In this document: positions 62,603-64,000 of the stretch, piece by piece | How the letters are laid out: each line of letters begins with the position of its first letter | How positions within the stretch are numbered: the stretch's first letter is position 1 | NCBI GenBank assembly: GCA_900618795.1 | Contig: UYJD01000016.1 | Coordinates: 746,121-810,120 of the forward strand | Reading direction: 5' to 3' | Origin: Cyanodermella asteris | Taxonomy: Eukaryota > Ascomycota > Lecanoromycetes > Ostropales > Stictidaceae | Length of the DNA stretch: 64,000 bases | The notes under the pieces: generated by a model | Told to the model about the DNA's origin: nothing | The model's input: only the letters and a program-made list of their open reading frames with translations | The model's database searches: none | Position numbers and translations under genes: made by a program

Positions 62603-64000
62603 ATGTCGGCGTTGACTGGTTCGCCGTTTGCTTCGGCCCCAAGTGATGATCTCGACGGACTAGGCGATAGGGCCCCTGGGATCGCGAAAGCAGGCATCTC
62701 ACTGATCTGTCTCTCGACCTTGGCTGTATCCCTTAGATTGTATTCTCGAAAGTTGATCAAAGTCAAGCTGTTGGCGTCAGATTGGGTGCTCATTATAGCA
62801 CTCATATTCACGATCGGCTTCTCGGTCTTGGAGATTGTTGCAGCACATCACGGCCTTGGCAAACATATTCTCCGAACAAACTTCGTCGATGATATCCTCC
62901 TCCTCCAGGTCGGTACCATTGAATATCCTCAGAATCGCGATGTGATTGGAGACTGACCTGACTTGCAGATGCTCTTTGCCGAAGGTGTCCTCTACACCAT
63001 TGCCTTGACCTCCACCAAGATCTCTATCCTGCTCCTCTACCGTACTATATTTCCAACATCGCCAACCCGCGCTTTTCGCATCTCCGGCTACATCGTTGCC
63101 ACGCTCTGCATCCTCTGGGGCGTCAGCACCCTGCTCGGCAGCATATTTTCCTGCACACCCATCAGCGACTACTGGAACATCCTCAACGTCAACCGACAAT
63201 GCGTCGATCAGTACAAATGGTACCTCGGGACCAGCATCGCCAACATCGTCACCGATGCTATGATTCTAGTACTACCCGTCGCATCGGTCTGGCAGTTGCA
63301 ACTGAACTGGAAAGCGAAAATTTCCGTTTCGGGGCTGTTCTTGTTAGGTGGGTTTGTGGTCGTTGCGAGTGTGATTCGGTCGGTCATACTGATCGACATG
63401 GCATCGACGGACATTACGTGGAATTACTACCCGATCGCAATCTGGAGTATGATAGAGGTAAACATGGCCGTGATTAGCACATGCCTACCCACCATGCGGC
63501 CCCTCGTGCTCGCAGCCACACCCTGGCTCGCCCGCATCGGCCTCAGCTTGCGCTCCTTCGTCCCCGGCGGCTCAGGTCGACAACGAAAAGGCTACAACTC
63601 CGCATCGAGCGGCCGGGGCGCAAACAGCTCCGGCAGGCGGCGAGGCAACAACGCAGCAGCGAACGGTCGACCGGGCGCAATGCCCGCTTACGTCAACACC
63701 GACATCTTCCTCCAAAGCCTGCATGGGAGAAATCAGCCGTACTGCGAGACGCATGTGCAGGGTGCGATGAACCCGCGCAAAGATAGCAATGGTAAGAGGG
63801 GACCGAGGAGGATCAGGACGAGCGATGAGGAGATGATGGAGCTGGTACTGGAGAGGGAACCGCCGGAGGGCGAGATTTTGGTGCAGAAGGACGTGGTGCA
63901 GACTTGGAACAGGACGGATACGCCGCCGGATGAGGAGATGGGTGGGATTGTGGTACAGAGGGATGTGATGAGGACCTGGAGTGGGGGGGGGGGGGGGGGG
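62603..64000 (+). CDS. Fungal rhodopsin-domain integral membrane protein, 3' end beyond window
   Basis: Exon 1 is 62603-62908 and exon 2 starts at 62969 and is open to the end of the window (60-nt intron). At least 446 residues. Seven hydrophobic spans: ISLICLSTLAVSLRLY, VLIIALIFTIGFSVLEIV, TIALTSTKISILLLYRTIF, GYIVATLCILWGVSTLLGSIF, YLGTSIANIVTDAMILVLPV, FLLGGFVVVASVIRSVILI and WSMIEVNMAVISTCLPTM. These match the Fung_rhodopsin family (SAT4-type, CTPISDYWN loop with Cys). The cytoplasmic tail carries two similar motifs, EILVQKDVVQTWNR and GIVVQRDVMRTWSG, then the frame runs into 18 G. No CFEM domain at the N-terminus. Second member of the family in this window; sequence similarity to the first is only family-level. 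Confidence 0.85.

Overview
The window is nuclear DNA of a filamentous ascomycete (Pezizomycotina). The evidence is short phase-interrupting introns (about 50-60 nt, GT-AG), dense genes on both strands, and fungus-restricted families: DUF1776, fungal rhodopsin-like membrane proteins, the fungal sulfotransferase-like family, a PIR/GPI wall protein and the pH-signalling calpain PalB. A Dothideomycete is my best guess, but that is inference. Two runs of N mark assembly gaps (25517-25961 and 37092-37195). I saw no tRNA, rRNA, transposase or reverse transcriptase.

Layout. 0-21 kb is mostly housekeeping: a catalytically dead E2-like protein, a broken or spliced Pro-rich hypothetical, a polytopic membrane protein, the ribosome-biogenesis factor Lcp5, a myosin light chain, ribosomal protein P0, Trm82, PalB, a peroxisomal ATP carrier, U2AF large subunit and a PIR-type wall protein. 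21-26.7 kb is gene-poor, with a hairpin-rich repeat beside the first gap. 26.7-41.7 kb holds a Wss1-type DNA-protein-crosslink protease, an RBR ubiquitin ligase, a DUF1776 protein, Tudor-SN, a small hypothetical, a Ppn2-like polyphosphatase and a sulfotransferase-like protein. 43.8-54.2 kb looks like accessory metabolism: a rhodopsin-like membrane protein, two unrelated P450s, a 3beta-HSD-type dehydrogenase and a 4CL-type acyl-CoA ligase ending in a peroxisomal signal. 57.5-60.4 kb holds Cu/Zn superoxide dismutase and transaldolase. The right edge carries a second rhodopsin-like gene that runs off the window in a G tract.

How the genes relate. The pairs sharing a head-to-head intergenic region are the membrane protein with LCP5, RPP0 with TRM82, PALB with ANT1, WSS1 with the RBR gene, and the rhodopsin-like gene with P450-1. 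TRM82 and PALB converge with only about 21 bp between stop codons. The P450/P450/dehydrogenase/acyl-CoA ligase run has no polyketide, peptide or terpene synthase in view. It could be a small tailoring or catabolic cluster whose ligase works in the peroxisome, where the ANT1-type carrier would supply ATP. This is inference only. Exon boundaries were set by hand from splice consensus and reading-frame closure; summed coding lengths were divisible by three for every complete multi-exon model.
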